A stretch of DNA of 64,000 bases from an uncultured Bacteroidota bacterium (GTDB taxonomy: Bacteria; Bacteroidota; Bacteroidia; Flavobacteriales; Flavobacteriaceae). The position numbers and the translations under genes were made by a program. Under the pieces are notes generated by a model. That model searched no databases. It saw only the letters and a list, made by a program, of their open reading frames with translations, and had not been told where the DNA came from. Every line of letters begins with the position of its first letter. Position 1 is the first letter of the stretch. Below are positions 20,044-28,558 of this stretch, piece by piece. The stretch is from NCBI GenBank assembly GCA_902577515.1, contig CACGZJ010000001.1, positions 1-64,000 of the forward strand, read 5' to 3'.

Positions 20044-21392
20044 TAGCCTACTTCTTTTAACATTATTTCAATTCCGTTTTTTATAATTTCTTGTGCCTCA
20101 ATTTTTGAAGTACATGAAAAATCAACTAGACCGAAATCTTCAGGTACAACTTCGTAGATACCCAGAGATTCCATTTTTTCAATATCACCCCTCATACAAG
20201 CTTTAATTAATTGCATTGGAAAAATATCCATAGGAAAATATTTTTCCATTTCTCCAGTTACAACTATTGCTCTCTCTTCACCGTTTAGGTTTGTATTAAC
20301 TTTTTTCTCGCCTCCTAGCAACCATGACAATGAAGTTTTAGAAAAACTAGGAACCGAGTTATACATAAATGGAAGCCATCCTAACATTCTGTAATTATTT
20401 CCTTCTTCGATAACAGATATTGCATTGTTATAATATCCAATAAATCCTGAGTAATCAACCTTAGATCCGCTAAGTGGGTCTCCGTTTATGACTCTACAGT
20501 TTAAAGCGGGCAAATTATCCTTTTTATTGAATAATGAAGAAATCTCAGAGCCAATAGTAGTCTTGAAATATTTTGATGAATTAATAGAATCCCCAGAAAT
20601 TGCTATAGTTCTATCAGGGCAATATTGACCAGTTTTGAAAAAAGATCCGATATTAGCTAGATCTTCAGGTTTTACAACCCAGACTACTTCACCTGAATTA
20701 ATAGGATCAATTCTATTAATTTGAAAGCTTTCATTTCCAGCTGGATGATTTCCTTTAATACTATATAAGTCAATATTTTTTAATTGATTGAAAATACTTT
20801 CTTTAACTGATGAGACAGAGAAGTTAATTGGCTTGTTAATAATTTTTTCTAAAACATTAATTCCAACTTGTAAATCATTTAGCCTATCACTCATTAGAAA
20901 TTCATAATCTGCTGCATATGGAGCTGAGTTGTATGAAGAGACAAAGATGGATTTAGGCTGCCTGTTAGGTCTAGCAATAATATTATATGGCCTTTGTCTA
21001 ATGTATGCTAATGAGCCTGATTTTATTAATAATTCAATAATACTTTCAACAGAAATACTTTTTAAATCAGGAATATTAAACTTTAAAACATCATCTCCAC
21101 TCCTATCAATTATTACATTTAAAATTTTTCTTTTTTCTCCTCTTACAATTTGTTTAATTTTTCCACTTACTGGAGAAACAATTTTAATATTTTCATCATT
21201 TTTATCAAAAAAGATAGGATCACCTTTCTTGACAAAATCACCCTCTTTAACAAGCATACGCGGAACTAAAGCAAAGAAGTCGTCAGGATTTAGAGCGTAG
21301 GTTAAGCTTTTATTTGCAACTTCAAATTCTTTTGAAGCAAGTCCTTTTAAATTTAAATTAGCACCATTTTGGATGCTTATGTCTTTTGACAT
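20043..21392 (-). CDS. nqrA: Na+-translocating NADH:quinone reductase subunit A
   Basis: NqrA is the peripheral, cofactor-free subunit and first gene of the operon. The 449-residue protein has the expected length, an N-terminal biotinyl/RnfC-like barrel segment (K-E-G-D-F-V-K-K-G-D-P-I-F, then S-P-V-S-G-K-I) and the R-P-Y-N-I-I-A-R-P motif. A candidate -7 element lies 23 bp upstream. The six nqr genes plus apbE are packed with overlaps of a few bases, so one transcript is expected. Confidence 0.96.
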   Translation of the reverse strand: MSKDISIQNGANLNLKGLASKEFEVANKSLTYALNPDDFFALVPRMLVKEGDFVKKGDPIFFDKNDENIKIVSPVSGKIKQIVRGEKRKILNVIIDRSGDDVLKFNIPDLKSISVESIIELLIKSGSLAYIRQRPYNIIARPNRQPKSIFVSSYNSAPYAADYEFLMSDRLNDLQVGINVLEKIINKPINFSVSSVKESIFNQLKNIDLYSIKGNHPAGNESFQINRIDPINSGEVVWVVKPEDLANIGSFFKTGQYCPDRTIAISGDSINSSKYFKTTIGSEISSLFNKKDNLPALNCRVINGDPLSGSKVDYSGFIGYYNNAISVIEEGNNYRMLGWLPFMYNSVPSFSKTSLSWLLGGEKKVNTNLNGEERAIVVTGEMEKYFPMDIFPMQLIKACMRGDIEKMESLGIYEVVPEDFGLVDFSCTSKIEAQEIIKNGIEIMLKEVG

Positions 21393-21414
21393 AAATTTTA
21401 ATAATTTACGTGAG

Positions 21415-21422
21415 CAAATTTA
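21415..21422 (-). promoter_or_regulatory. Putative -7 element for nqr operon
   Basis: TAAATTTG on the minus strand, ending 22 nt before the nqrA start. I see no good TTTG at the -33 distance, so the call rests on the -7 box and its position in the nqrA-pruA divergent gap. I saw no comparable box for pruA. Confidence 0.4.
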
Positions 21423-21503
21423 CTATAAACAGGCCAAGAAAAAAAAGTATTTTTATTAAATTATTATCAAATTAAACTAATTTTAATAATCAAAAATTAT
21501 GTT

Positions 21504-23129
21504 ATGAATAACTCAATAGTAAATGTTCCAACTCCAATCAACGAACCGATAAAAGAATACAGAAATAATAGTCCTGAGAAGGAATCTGTTTTAAAAGAAT
21601 ATAAAAAACTCAGAAACTCCAAAACTGATGTCAAAATGTGGATTGGTGGAAAATTTATTGAGAGTTCAAAGACTGCTTCTATGTCTCCTCCACATGATCA
21701 TAAACATATTTTAGGAAAATACTATCTAGCCGAAAAAAAACATGTAGAATTGGCAATAAAATCTGCCCTAGATGCCAAAGAAAATTGGTCTAATATGAGG
21801 TGGGAAGAAAGAGCGTCTATTTTTTTAAAGGCTGCAGAATTAGTTGCTGGACCATATAGAGATAAAATTAATGCAGCTACAATGTTAGCTCAATCTAAAA
21901 CGATCTTTCAAGCAGAAATTGATGCAGCATGTGAACTTATAGATTTTTTGAAGTTTAATGTATATAGTATGCAGCATATTTACAGTCAGCAGCCAAAATC
22001 TGATCCGGGTGTATGGAATCAGCTTGGTTATAGACCTCTTGAAGGGTTTGTTTATGCTGTTACTCCATTTAATTTTACTGCAATATCAGGAAATCTTCCA
22101 GGTAGTGTAGCAATGATGGGTAATACAGTTGTTTGGAAACCTAGTGATCATCAAATTTATTCTGCTAAAGTTGTAATTGATGTTTTTAGAGAAGCTGGTT
22201 TACCAGATGGTGTTATAAATGCTGTTTATGGCGATCCTGAAATGATTACAAATACCATTCTCAAATCTAAACACTTTGCTGGAATTCATTTCACTGGCTC
22301 AACATCTGTTTTTAAAGGTTTGTGGAAAAAAATTGGAGAGAATATTGAAAGCTATAATTCATATCCAAGAATTGTTGGGGAAACTGGAGGTAAAGATTTT
22401 ATAATAGCTCACAACTCAGCTAATATTGACGAATTTGTGACTGCAGTAATACGAGGTGCATTTGAATTTCAAGGACAAAAATGTTCTGCTGCTTCTAGAA
22501 TTTATATACCAAAATCTATATCTAAAGTTTTTTATGAAAAATTAAAATCTGAAATTTCAAAAATCAAAATGGGAAGTCCAGAAGATTTTAAAAATTTCAT
22601 GACTGCTGTGATTCATGAAAATTCATTTGACAAGCTTGCAGGAGTTATCGAAAAAGTAAAATCAGATAAGGATGCTGAAATTTTAATAGGAGGTGGATAT
22701 GATAAGTCAAAAGGATACTTTATTGAACCAACTGTTATCAAAACTTCTAATGCAAAATATTACTCAATGGAAACAGAACTCTTTGGACCTTTAGTAACAA
22801 TCTATGAGTATGATGATAAAGATTGGGACAAAACATTAAATCTAGTTGATGAGACATCAGAATATGCTTTAACTGGAGCAATTTTTTGTGATGATAGATA
22901 TATACTTAGTGAAGCTGTTGACAAACTTAAAAATTGTGCAGGTAACTTTTATATTAATGATAAATGTACTGGAGCTGTGGTTGGTCAACAACCATTTGGA
23001 GGAGCTAGGGGATCAGGCACAAATGATAAGGCCGGCTCTTATTTAAATTTACTGAGATGGGTTTCACCCAGACTAATTAAAGAAGTTTTTGTTCCACCAA
23101 AAGATTTTAAATACCCATTTATGGGATAA
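21504..23129 (+). CDS. pruA: L-glutamate gamma-semialdehyde dehydrogenase (1-pyrroline-5-carboxylate dehydrogenase)
   Basis: This aldehyde dehydrogenase performs the second step of proline catabolism, forming glutamate with NAD+. The 541-residue length is that of the stand-alone P5C dehydrogenase, without a PutA proline dehydrogenase domain. The catalytic Cys327 lies in F-Q-G-Q-K-C-S-A-A-S-R, and the general base Glu293 in V-G-E-T-G-G-K-D. The C-terminal Q-Q-P-F-G-G-A-R-G-S-G-T-N motif is typical for this family. No proline dehydrogenase gene is in the window. It stands alone and converges with the cyclophilin gene. Confidence 0.95.
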   Translation: MNNSIVNVPTPINEPIKEYRNNSPEKESVLKEYKKLRNSKTDVKMWIGGKFIESSKTASMSPPHDHKHILGKYYLAEKKHVELAIKSALDAKENWSNMRWEERASIFLKAAELVAGPYRDKINAATMLAQSKTIFQAEIDAACELIDFLKFNVYSMQHIYSQQPKSDPGVWNQLGYRPLEGFVYAVTPFNFTAISGNLPGSVAMMGNTVVWKPSDHQIYSAKVVIDVFREAGLPDGVINAVYGDPEMITNTILKSKHFAGIHFTGSTSVFKGLWKKIGENIESYNSYPRIVGETGGKDFIIAHNSANIDEFVTAVIRGAFEFQGQKCSAASRIYIPKSISKVFYEKLKSEISKIKMGSPEDFKNFMTAVIHENSFDKLAGVIEKVKSDKDAEILIGGGYDKSKGYFIEPTVIKTSNAKYYSMETELFGPLVTIYEYDDKDWDKTLNLVDETSEYALTGAIFCDDRYILSEAVDKLKNCAGNFYINDKCTGAVVGQQPFGGARGSGTNDKAGSYLNLLRWVSPRLIKEVFVPPKDFKYPFMG

Positions 23130-23132
23130 TTT

Positions 23133-23837
23133 TTAATCAATTATTTCAACTTTATTTATGTAAACATTGTTTATTGGCCAATCAATTTCATCTGTTGTAA
23201 TAGATGCTATTTCATCAACTGTATCCATTCCTTTTATAACTTCTCCAAAAACAGTATAGTTCCCGTCTAAATGATTTGCTCCATCTTTTTTTTGGACAAT
23301 AAAAAATTCAAAAGGTGACGCCATTTTATATGGATTGTCTAAAGAGCTACTTGGCATACTTATAGCTCCTCTTTTGTGGAAGTGTCCTTTATTGAAATCA
23401 TTTGGAAGTAGATATTTTCCAATATTTTTTCTCTTATTGGAAACAGAAATATTATCACTATTTCCCGCTTGAATAACAAAATTATTTATGACTCTATAAA
23501 ATTGAGTTCCTTCAAAATACTTTTTCTTAGCCAAGAAAATAAAGTTCGATCTATGGTAGGGTGTATTATCATATAGTAATATTTCAATTTGTCCAAAGTC
23601 AGTATAAATTCTGACTTTATTCTCTTTATTATTTTTTTCATATTCATATAAAAATTCAATAATATTTTCATCAGTAAGCTTTAAATCATTTTTAGGATCT
23701 TCAATTATTTCTTCTTTTATTATTTCAACTTTTAATTCTTCTGAAGGTTCAATTTTAGTTGTTGGTTTATCATCGACTCTTTTACAACTATAAAGGGCCA
23801 GAAGGCTTAAAAATGTAAAAATTATTTTTTGAAACAT
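23133..23837 (-). CDS. Cyclophilin-type peptidylprolyl isomerase, lipoprotein
   Basis: The 234-residue product has a lipoprotein signal ending at L-Y-S-C (Cys18), a charged linker rich in Glu/Lys, and a cyclophilin domain from about residue 78. Recognisable motifs are Y-H-R-S-N-F-I-F-L, F-Y-R-V-I-N-N-F-V-I-Q-A-G and V-F-G-E-V-I-K-G-M-D-T-V-D. It probably assists folding at the periplasmic side. It is the last gene of the aromatic amino acid operon, 3 bp after rsmG, with no obvious functional link to it. Confidence 0.88.
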   Translation of the reverse strand: MFQKIIFTFLSLLALYSCKRVDDKPTTKIEPSEELKVEIIKEEIIEDPKNDLKLTDENIIEFLYEYEKNNKENKVRIYTDFGQIEILLYDNTPYHRSNFIFLAKKKYFEGTQFYRVINNFVIQAGNSDNISVSNKRKNIGKYLLPNDFNKGHFHKRGAISMPSSSLDNPYKMASPFEFFIVQKKDGANHLDGNYTVFGEVIKGMDTVDEIASITTDEIDWPINNVYINKVEIID

Positions 23838-23840
23838 AAT

Positions 23841-24464
23841 TTATTTTTGAAAAGGGATATATATAATCTTTTTTGTTTGAAAGAATTCATAATTAAAATA
23901 TTCATTGATATCATAAATATTTTTTTTTTTGAAATCTTTTAACTCTTCATCTAGATCACCACCTTTCAATGAAATTATTCCATTTTTCATTTTATTTGAT
24001 GAATCATATCTAAAATTTTTATTAACTAGTTTATAAAATTTATCCATTCTAGTAACAGCCCTTGATAATATAAAGTCATAATGATCTAGATGATTTTCTA
24101 CTCTATCATTTATAGTATCTACGTTGTTTATTGATAACTCACTACATATTGATTTTACAACTTTTATTTTTTTTCCAATACTATCTATAAGTGTAAAATT
24201 TACTTTTGGAAAAAAAATTGCTAAAGGTATACCCGGCAGGCCTCCACCTGTTCCAACATCAAGTACTAATGTTGAATCTTTAAAGCTTATAATTTTTACA
24301 ATGGACAATGAATGAAGGATATGATTAATTTCTAGATTATCAATATCCTTCCTAGAAATTAAATTTACTTTTGAATTCCAGTATTTATATAATTGAACTA
24401 GTTTAGAGTACTTTTCTTTTTGTTCTTGAGTTAAGTTTGGAAAATATTTATCTATTTCAGTCAA
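23841..24464 (-). CDS. rsmG: 16S rRNA (guanine-N7)-methyltransferase RsmG
   Basis: RsmG (GidB) methylates G527 of 16S rRNA. The 207-residue protein has the N-terminal L-x-x-Y-x-x-W-N-S-K-V-N-L-I-S-R-K-D segment, the SAM motif D-V-G-T-G-G-G-L-P-G-I-P-L (about 69-81) and the S-R-A-V segment. It starts within the last codons of the upstream aminotransferase (4 bp overlap), so its expression is tied to the aromatic operon. Confidence 0.94.
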   Translation of the reverse strand: MTEIDKYFPNLTQEQKEKYSKLVQLYKYWNSKVNLISRKDIDNLEINHILHSLSIVKIISFKDSTLVLDVGTGGGLPGIPLAIFFPKVNFTLIDSIGKKIKVVKSICSELSINNVDTINDRVENHLDHYDFILSRAVTRMDKFYKLVNKNFRYDSSNKMKNGIISLKGGDLDEELKDFKKKNIYDINEYFNYEFFQTKKIIYIPFQK

Positions 24465-25642
24465 GATAATAAGTCTTTTATTCTTTTAATTGCTTCTTCA
24501 ATTTGTTCTCTTGAAGCTGAATAAGAAATTCTAATACAGTCAGGATAACCAAATGCATCCCCAGGAACAGTTGCTACATGAGCTTTTTCAAGAATAAGCA
24601 TTGATAAATCATTTGCATCATTAACAGTTACACCTTTAAACGTTTTACCAAATAATTCTGAGATATCTGGGAAAATATAAAATGCCCCCATAGGTGGTTC
24701 TTTTATTATAAAACCATTGATTTGTGTTACAAGATCGATTATAAAATCTCTTCTAATTTTAAATTCATCAACCATATATTGAATTTTTTCAGGTGACTCT
24801 TCTAATGCTTTAATTGTAGCTCTTTGAGCAATGCAATTTGCACCACTAGTTATTTGACCTTGCATTTTATTACAAGCTTTAGCTATTACTTTTGGTGCTC
24901 CCAAATAACCTATTCTCCATCCAGTCATTGCATAAGCTTTTGAGATCCCATTTACAGTAACTGTTCTATCATACATTCCGGGTAGAGTTGCAAAACTTAC
25001 AGATTTTACTCCATAATTTATATGCTCATAAATTTCATCTGATACAATAATTATATTTGGATACTTCGCAAGAACTTTTGAAAATTCAAGATATTCTTGT
25101 TCAGTAAAAACTGATCCACTAGGGTTATTAGGTGAGTTAAGCATTAACATTTTTGTTTTATCTGTTATTGCAGATTCAAGTTGTTGAGGAGTAATTTTAT
25201 AATTTGAGTCTTCATCTGGATTTATAAATACAGGTACTCCTTCGGCAAGTGCAACCATGGCACTGTAACTTACCCAATATGGTGTAGGGATTAAAACTTC
25301 ATCCCCTTTATTTATAAGAGACATACATACATTTGCAATTGATTGTTTCGCTCCTGTTGAAACAACTATTTGATCTACATCATAATCTAAGTTGTTATCT
25401 CTTTTGAATTTTTTACAAATTGATTTTTTCAAATCAAGATAACCATCAACCGGAGAATATTTATGATAATTATCATTAATAGCCTCAACTGCTGCTTCTT
25501 TTATATAATCTGGAATATTAAAGTCAGGCTCACCTGCACTTAGAGTTATTACATCTATTCCTTGGTTTTTTAAATCATGTGCTTTAGCTGTCATTGCAAC
25601 AGTCTGAGATATCGGCAAAGACTTTATTTTTTCTGATAACAT
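24461..25642 (-). CDS. Aspartate/prephenate-type aminotransferase (class I)
   Basis: This 393-residue PLP enzyme is of the aspartate aminotransferase Ib type. The N-terminus has V-I-T-L-S-A-G-E-P-D-F, then N-S-P-N-N-P-S-G, D-E-I-Y, and the PLP Lys235 in N-G-I-S-K-A-Y-A-M-T-G-W-R. The C-terminal R-I-S-Y-S is the substrate carboxylate site. Its place between aroF-chorismate mutase and rsmG in an operon for Phe and Tyr suggests it makes phenylalanine and tyrosine from their keto acids, or arogenate from prephenate. Sequence alone does not decide which. Confidence 0.88.
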   Translation of the reverse strand: MLSEKIKSLPISQTVAMTAKAHDLKNQGIDVITLSAGEPDFNIPDYIKEAAVEAINDNYHKYSPVDGYLDLKKSICKKFKRDNNLDYDVDQIVVSTGAKQSIANVCMSLINKGDEVLIPTPYWVSYSAMVALAEGVPVFINPDEDSNYKITPQQLESAITDKTKMLMLNSPNNPSGSVFTEQEYLEFSKVLAKYPNIIIVSDEIYEHINYGVKSVSFATLPGMYDRTVTVNGISKAYAMTGWRIGYLGAPKVIAKACNKMQGQITSGANCIAQRATIKALEESPEKIQYMVDEFKIRRDFIIDLVTQINGFIIKEPPMGAFYIFPDISELFGKTFKGVTVNDANDLSMLILEKAHVATVPGDAFGYPDCIRISYSASREQIEEAIKRIKDLLS

Positions 25643-25650
25643 TTTATAGA

Positions 25651-26733
25651 TTATTTATTTAATATTTTTTTTTGATTATTAATTGATTCTTGATGAATTG
25701 CTTTAAATACTCTTAAAATAAATTCTTCACTTAACCCTTGTTCCTCTCCATCTAAAATCATCTTTCCAAGAATTTCGTTCCATCTTTTATTTTGTAAAAT
25801 TGCTACATTATTATCAGACTTTAGCTGACCAATCTCTTTTGCAACTTCCATCCTTTTTCCTAATGTTGATAATAAATTCTGATCTGTAACATCAATTTGA
25901 GATCTAAGGTTATTAAGTTTGTTTATATAATCTTCTCCTTCTGAAGTCTTTTCTCTAATTGTTAAATCTTTCATTATTTCTATTAATTTTTTTGGGGTTA
26001 CTTGTTGAGCAGCATCGCTCCAAGCATTATCGGGGTCACAGTGTGTCTCAATCATTAAACCATCAAAATTTAAATCTAATGCAGATTGACTTAAATCAAA
26101 AATTAAGTCTCTTCTTCCAGCAATATGAGATGGATCACATATTAGAGGTAGGTCAGGAAAATTATTTTGAAGTTCAACTGCAATTTGCCATTCTGGATTA
26201 TTTCTGTATTTAGATTTGTCATAGGATGAGAATCCTCTATGTATAACTCCAATTTTGTTTATATCGGAAGAGTAAATTCTCTCAATACCTCCAAGCCAAA
26301 GAGCTAAATCAGGATTAACCGGATTCTTAACCAAAACAATTTTGTCAGTTCCTTTTAGTGCATCTGCAATTTCCTGAACAATAAATGGAGATACTGTAGA
26401 CCTAGCCCCAATCCATAATATATCAACATCATGTTTAAGTGCAAGATCTACATGAACTGAATTTGCAACTTCTGTTGCAATCATAAGTCCTGTTTCCTTT
26501 TTAACTTTTTCTAACCAGTTTAATCCAATTGCACCAACACCTTCAAACATTCCAGGTCTAGTTCTAGGTTTCCATATACCTGCCCTATATGCTGATACAT
26601 CTGAGTCTTTAAGGTCATGAGCAATTTTTAAAACCTGCTCTTCAGTTTCAGCACTACAAGGTCCAGCTATAACCAATGGGTGCCCCAGATTCATATTGTC
26701 TAACCAGCTTCTAAACTCTTTTTTATTTTCCAT
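25651..26733 (-). CDS. aroF: Bifunctional DAHP synthase / chorismate mutase (type II)
   Basis: This fusion catalyses the first shikimate step and the first step of the Phe/Tyr branch. Residues about 1-255 form a type I-beta (KDO8P-like) DAHP synthase: G-P-C-S-A-E near 24-29, K-P-R-T-R-P, K-N-P-V-N-P-D, D-P-S-H-I-A-G-R-R, and E-T-H-C-D-P. Residues about 265-350 are an AroQ chorismate mutase helix bundle (L-N-N-L-R-S-Q-I-D ... K-R-M-E-V-A-K-E-I-G). The fusion order is common in Bacteroidota. It lies 6 bp downstream of tyrA. Confidence 0.93.
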   Translation of the reverse strand: MENKKEFRSWLDNMNLGHPLVIAGPCSAETEEQVLKIAHDLKDSDVSAYRAGIWKPRTRPGMFEGVGAIGLNWLEKVKKETGLMIATEVANSVHVDLALKHDVDILWIGARSTVSPFIVQEIADALKGTDKIVLVKNPVNPDLALWLGGIERIYSSDINKIGVIHRGFSSYDKSKYRNNPEWQIAVELQNNFPDLPLICDPSHIAGRRDLIFDLSQSALDLNFDGLMIETHCDPDNAWSDAAQQVTPKKLIEIMKDLTIREKTSEGEDYINKLNNLRSQIDVTDQNLLSTLGKRMEVAKEIGQLKSDNNVAILQNKRWNEILGKMILDGEEQGLSEEFILRVFKAIHQESINNQKKILNK

Positions 26734-26739
26734 AATTAT

Positions 26740-27588
26740 TTATTTAATTCCGTTAAGTATTTCTTTAATACCATTTATTTTTTTCATTTCAGCACTTAAT
26801 TTTTCTTTATCACCATTTTCAATTAAAGTTTTAAAATTATTGATATTAGAGATATACTCATTAAGTGATTCTAAAATATTTTTTTTGTTCTCTACAAAAA
26901 TTGATGCCCATGTTTCAGGAGAGCTTTTTGCTAACCTTACAGTAGACTCAAATCCACTTCCAGCCATATCATAAATTGTATCTTGATCTTTTTCTTTGTT
27001 CATTACTGTCTTCCCTAACATAAAAGACGAAATATGAGACAGATGTGACACATATGCTATATGCTTATCATGTTCAATAGAGTCCATATTAATAATATTC
27101 ATATTCATTAAATCAAAAATTTTTAAAGCATCTGACAATAAATCTTGATCAGTTCTTTCTGTTTCACATAGAATTAAAACCTTATTATCAAAAAGATTAC
27201 TTATGGCAGCTGAAGGACCTGAAAACTCAGTACCAGCTATTGGATGGGCTGCAAGGAAATTTTTTCTATTAGAATGATCTTGTACTTTTTTACATATCTC
27301 ATACTTTGTTGAACCCAAGTCAACAACCAAAGTATTATTTGAGATTTTATTTAAAATTGACTCTATTTCACTTTTGATAGCATCTACAGGTATTGCAATA
27401 AAAATATATTTTAAGTTATTAATTGAGTTGATATCTAGTTTTTTATCTATTATACCTTTACTTAAAGAATAACTCATTGAATCCAAATCTTTATCAAGTC
27501 CATAGATAACTGTATTTTTATCAATTTTCTTAATCTTTAGGGCTATAGACCCTCCAATTAATCCCAAGCCAATTACTCCAACATTCAT
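26740..27588 (-). CDS. tyrA: Prephenate dehydrogenase
   Basis: TyrA makes 4-hydroxyphenylpyruvate, the tyrosine precursor, from prephenate and NAD+. The 282-residue protein has the dinucleotide motif G-L-G-L-I-G-G-S at 7-14, the V-D-L-G-S-T-K segment, and A-A-H-P-I-A-G-T-E-F-S-G-P, which holds the catalytic His. There is no fused chorismate mutase or ACT domain; the mutase is on AroF. It overlaps pheA by 4 bp. Confidence 0.93.
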   Translation of the reverse strand: MNVGVIGLGLIGGSIALKIKKIDKNTVIYGLDKDLDSMSYSLSKGIIDKKLDINSINNLKYIFIAIPVDAIKSEIESILNKISNNTLVVDLGSTKYEICKKVQDHSNRKNFLAAHPIAGTEFSGPSAAISNLFDNKVLILCETERTDQDLLSDALKIFDLMNMNIINMDSIEHDKHIAYVSHLSHISSFMLGKTVMNKEKDQDTIYDMAGSGFESTVRLAKSSPETWASIFVENKKNILESLNEYISNINNFKTLIENGDKEKLSAEMKKINGIKEILNGIK

Positions 27589-28394
27589 AATTCTTTAATT
27601 TTATATTCACCTAAAACTTTAAATTCTTGAGCTATTATCTCAATAATTTTTTTTGCTTTATTGTAATTATCTACAGAGTTAAAAGTAATATCAACAAAAA
27701 AAGCGTATTTACCCGGGGTTTGTATTACTGGTAAAGATTGAATCTTAGTAAGATTTAGACTACAATCACTCATCATATTTAAAACTGAAGCTAAACTCCC
27801 TCTTTTATGATCAAGAATAAATTTTAATGCAGCTTTATTGAATTCATCATTCGTTTTCTTTTTTTCAAGAATCACAAATCTTGTCTTGTTATTTTTGATA
27901 GTCTGGATTGACTCGTAAAGAATTTCTAAATTATATATTTCTGAAGCATCTTTACTTGCAATGGCACCAACACCTAGCATTTCTTCATCTTTGATTTTTT
28001 TTGCAAATAAGGCTGTATCCTCGCTCTCAATTAATTTAATGTGAGGATAATTATTGAAAAATTTTGAACATTGAAGTAAAGCCATTGGGTGAGATTGTAC
28101 CTCATAGATTTGATCAATTTTTTGCCCAGCCAGACACATTAAATTATGATTTATATTTAAATAATGTTCTCCTGTTATATATAAATTATACTCATCAATT
28201 AGTGCATAATTAGGAAGTATTGATCCAGCAATTGAATTTTCAATTGCCATGACACCAAAGTCAGATTCTTTTTTATCAATTGATTTAGCTAGATTTTCAA
28301 AGGTTGAACATTCTAGTAATTCAAAAGATTTAAAATACTCATTTGCCACCATATGGTGGAAAGAACCTTTAATTCCCTGTATTGACACTTTCAT
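27585..28394 (-). CDS. pheA: Prephenate dehydratase
   Basis: PheA converts prephenate to phenylpyruvate. The 269-residue stand-alone enzyme has the catalytic K-T-R-F segment near residue 168, the A-I-E-N-S-I-A-G-S motif and a C-terminal ACT domain (about 185-269). That domain has the region around S-L-P-V, as in feedback-inhibited enzymes. It is the first structural gene of the operon. The U-tract of an intrinsic terminator ends two bases before its ATG, so expression depends on readthrough of the attenuator described separately. Its only SD-like bases (AGGA) lie in the 3' arm of that hairpin. Confidence 0.94.
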   Translation of the reverse strand: MKVSIQGIKGSFHHMVANEYFKSFELLECSTFENLAKSIDKKESDFGVMAIENSIAGSILPNYALIDEYNLYITGEHYLNINHNLMCLAGQKIDQIYEVQSHPMALLQCSKFFNNYPHIKLIESEDTALFAKKIKDEEMLGVGAIASKDASEIYNLEILYESIQTIKNNKTRFVILEKKKTNDEFNKAALKFILDHKRGSLASVLNMMSDCSLNLTKIQSLPVIQTPGKYAFFVDITFNSVDNYNKAKKIIEIIAQEFKVLGEYKIKEL

Positions 28395-28396
28395 AT

Positions 28397-28424
28397 AAAA
28401 AAAAAGTCCTGATTTGACAGGACT
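28397..28424 (-). terminator. Attenuator terminator in front of pheA
   Basis: On the minus strand, AGTCCTG (28424-28418), a six-base loop, then CAGGACT (28411-28405) form a perfect 7-bp stem. It is followed by an unbroken U-run of nine, counting the last stem base. The pheA ATG follows two bases later. A terminator directly before the first gene of an operon, and behind a promoter and leader peptide, has the layout of an attenuator. Confidence 0.85.
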
Positions 28425-28459
28425 ATTATATTTTAATTCAATTATACATAATTATCCTG
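28418..28459 (-). promoter_or_regulatory. Predicted antiterminator stem of the Phe/Tyr attenuator
   Basis: Leader bases 28459-28447 (starting CAGGAT, across the leader stop codon) can pair with 28430-28418, the bases up to and including five of the seven in the terminator 5' arm. I count 12 pairs of 13, with one A-A mismatch and two G-U pairs, and a 16-nt loop. This pairing excludes the terminator. A third pairing, ATTATAC (28489-28483, over the leader Tyr codons) with GTATAAT (28447-28441), would compete with the antiterminator. This gives the three mutually exclusive states expected of ribosome-mediated attenuation. Structures were paired by hand, without energies. Confidence 0.7.
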
Positions 28460-28511
28460 CCTTCTGATGAGAGAAGTAATATGTATAATAAAAATTAAAA
28501 TTTTGTTTCAT
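28452..28511 (-). CDS. Phe/Tyr-rich leader peptide of the pheA-tyrA-aroF operon
   Basis: A 19-codon ORF, too short for routine gene calling, reads MKQNFNFYYTYYFSHQKAG and stops with TAA. Seven of nine consecutive residues (positions 5-13) are Phe or Tyr: three Phe and four Tyr in all. It begins 8 bases after a consensus -7 box and ends 28 bp before the attenuator hairpin. Its stop codon falls within the 5' arm of the predicted antiterminator. A ribosome finishing the peptide would therefore cover that arm and allow termination, while one stalled on Phe or Tyr codons would leave it free. This resembles E. coli pheL in logic, but senses both products of the operon. Confidence 0.82.
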   Translation of the reverse strand: MKQNFNFYYTYYFSHQKAG

Positions 28512-28518
28512 TACTTAA

Positions 28519-28549
28519 CAAAAGTATAATAGGTATTTAAAATATCAAA
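28519..28549 (-). promoter_or_regulatory. Promoter of the aromatic amino acid operon (TTTG-N19-TACTTTTG)
   Basis: TTTG at 28549-28546, 19 nt, then TACTTTTG at 28526-28519, both full matches to the Bacteroidota consensus. It begins only 10 bp past the osmC stop. The transcript should start within a few bases of the leader-peptide ATG at 28511. Confidence 0.75.
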
Positions 28550-28558
28550 CTTTTTAGA

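Noticed and set aside
21393-21503. Promoter for pruA
   Set aside because: Searched the 111-bp divergent gap; only near matches such as TAATTTTA occur, not good enough to report.
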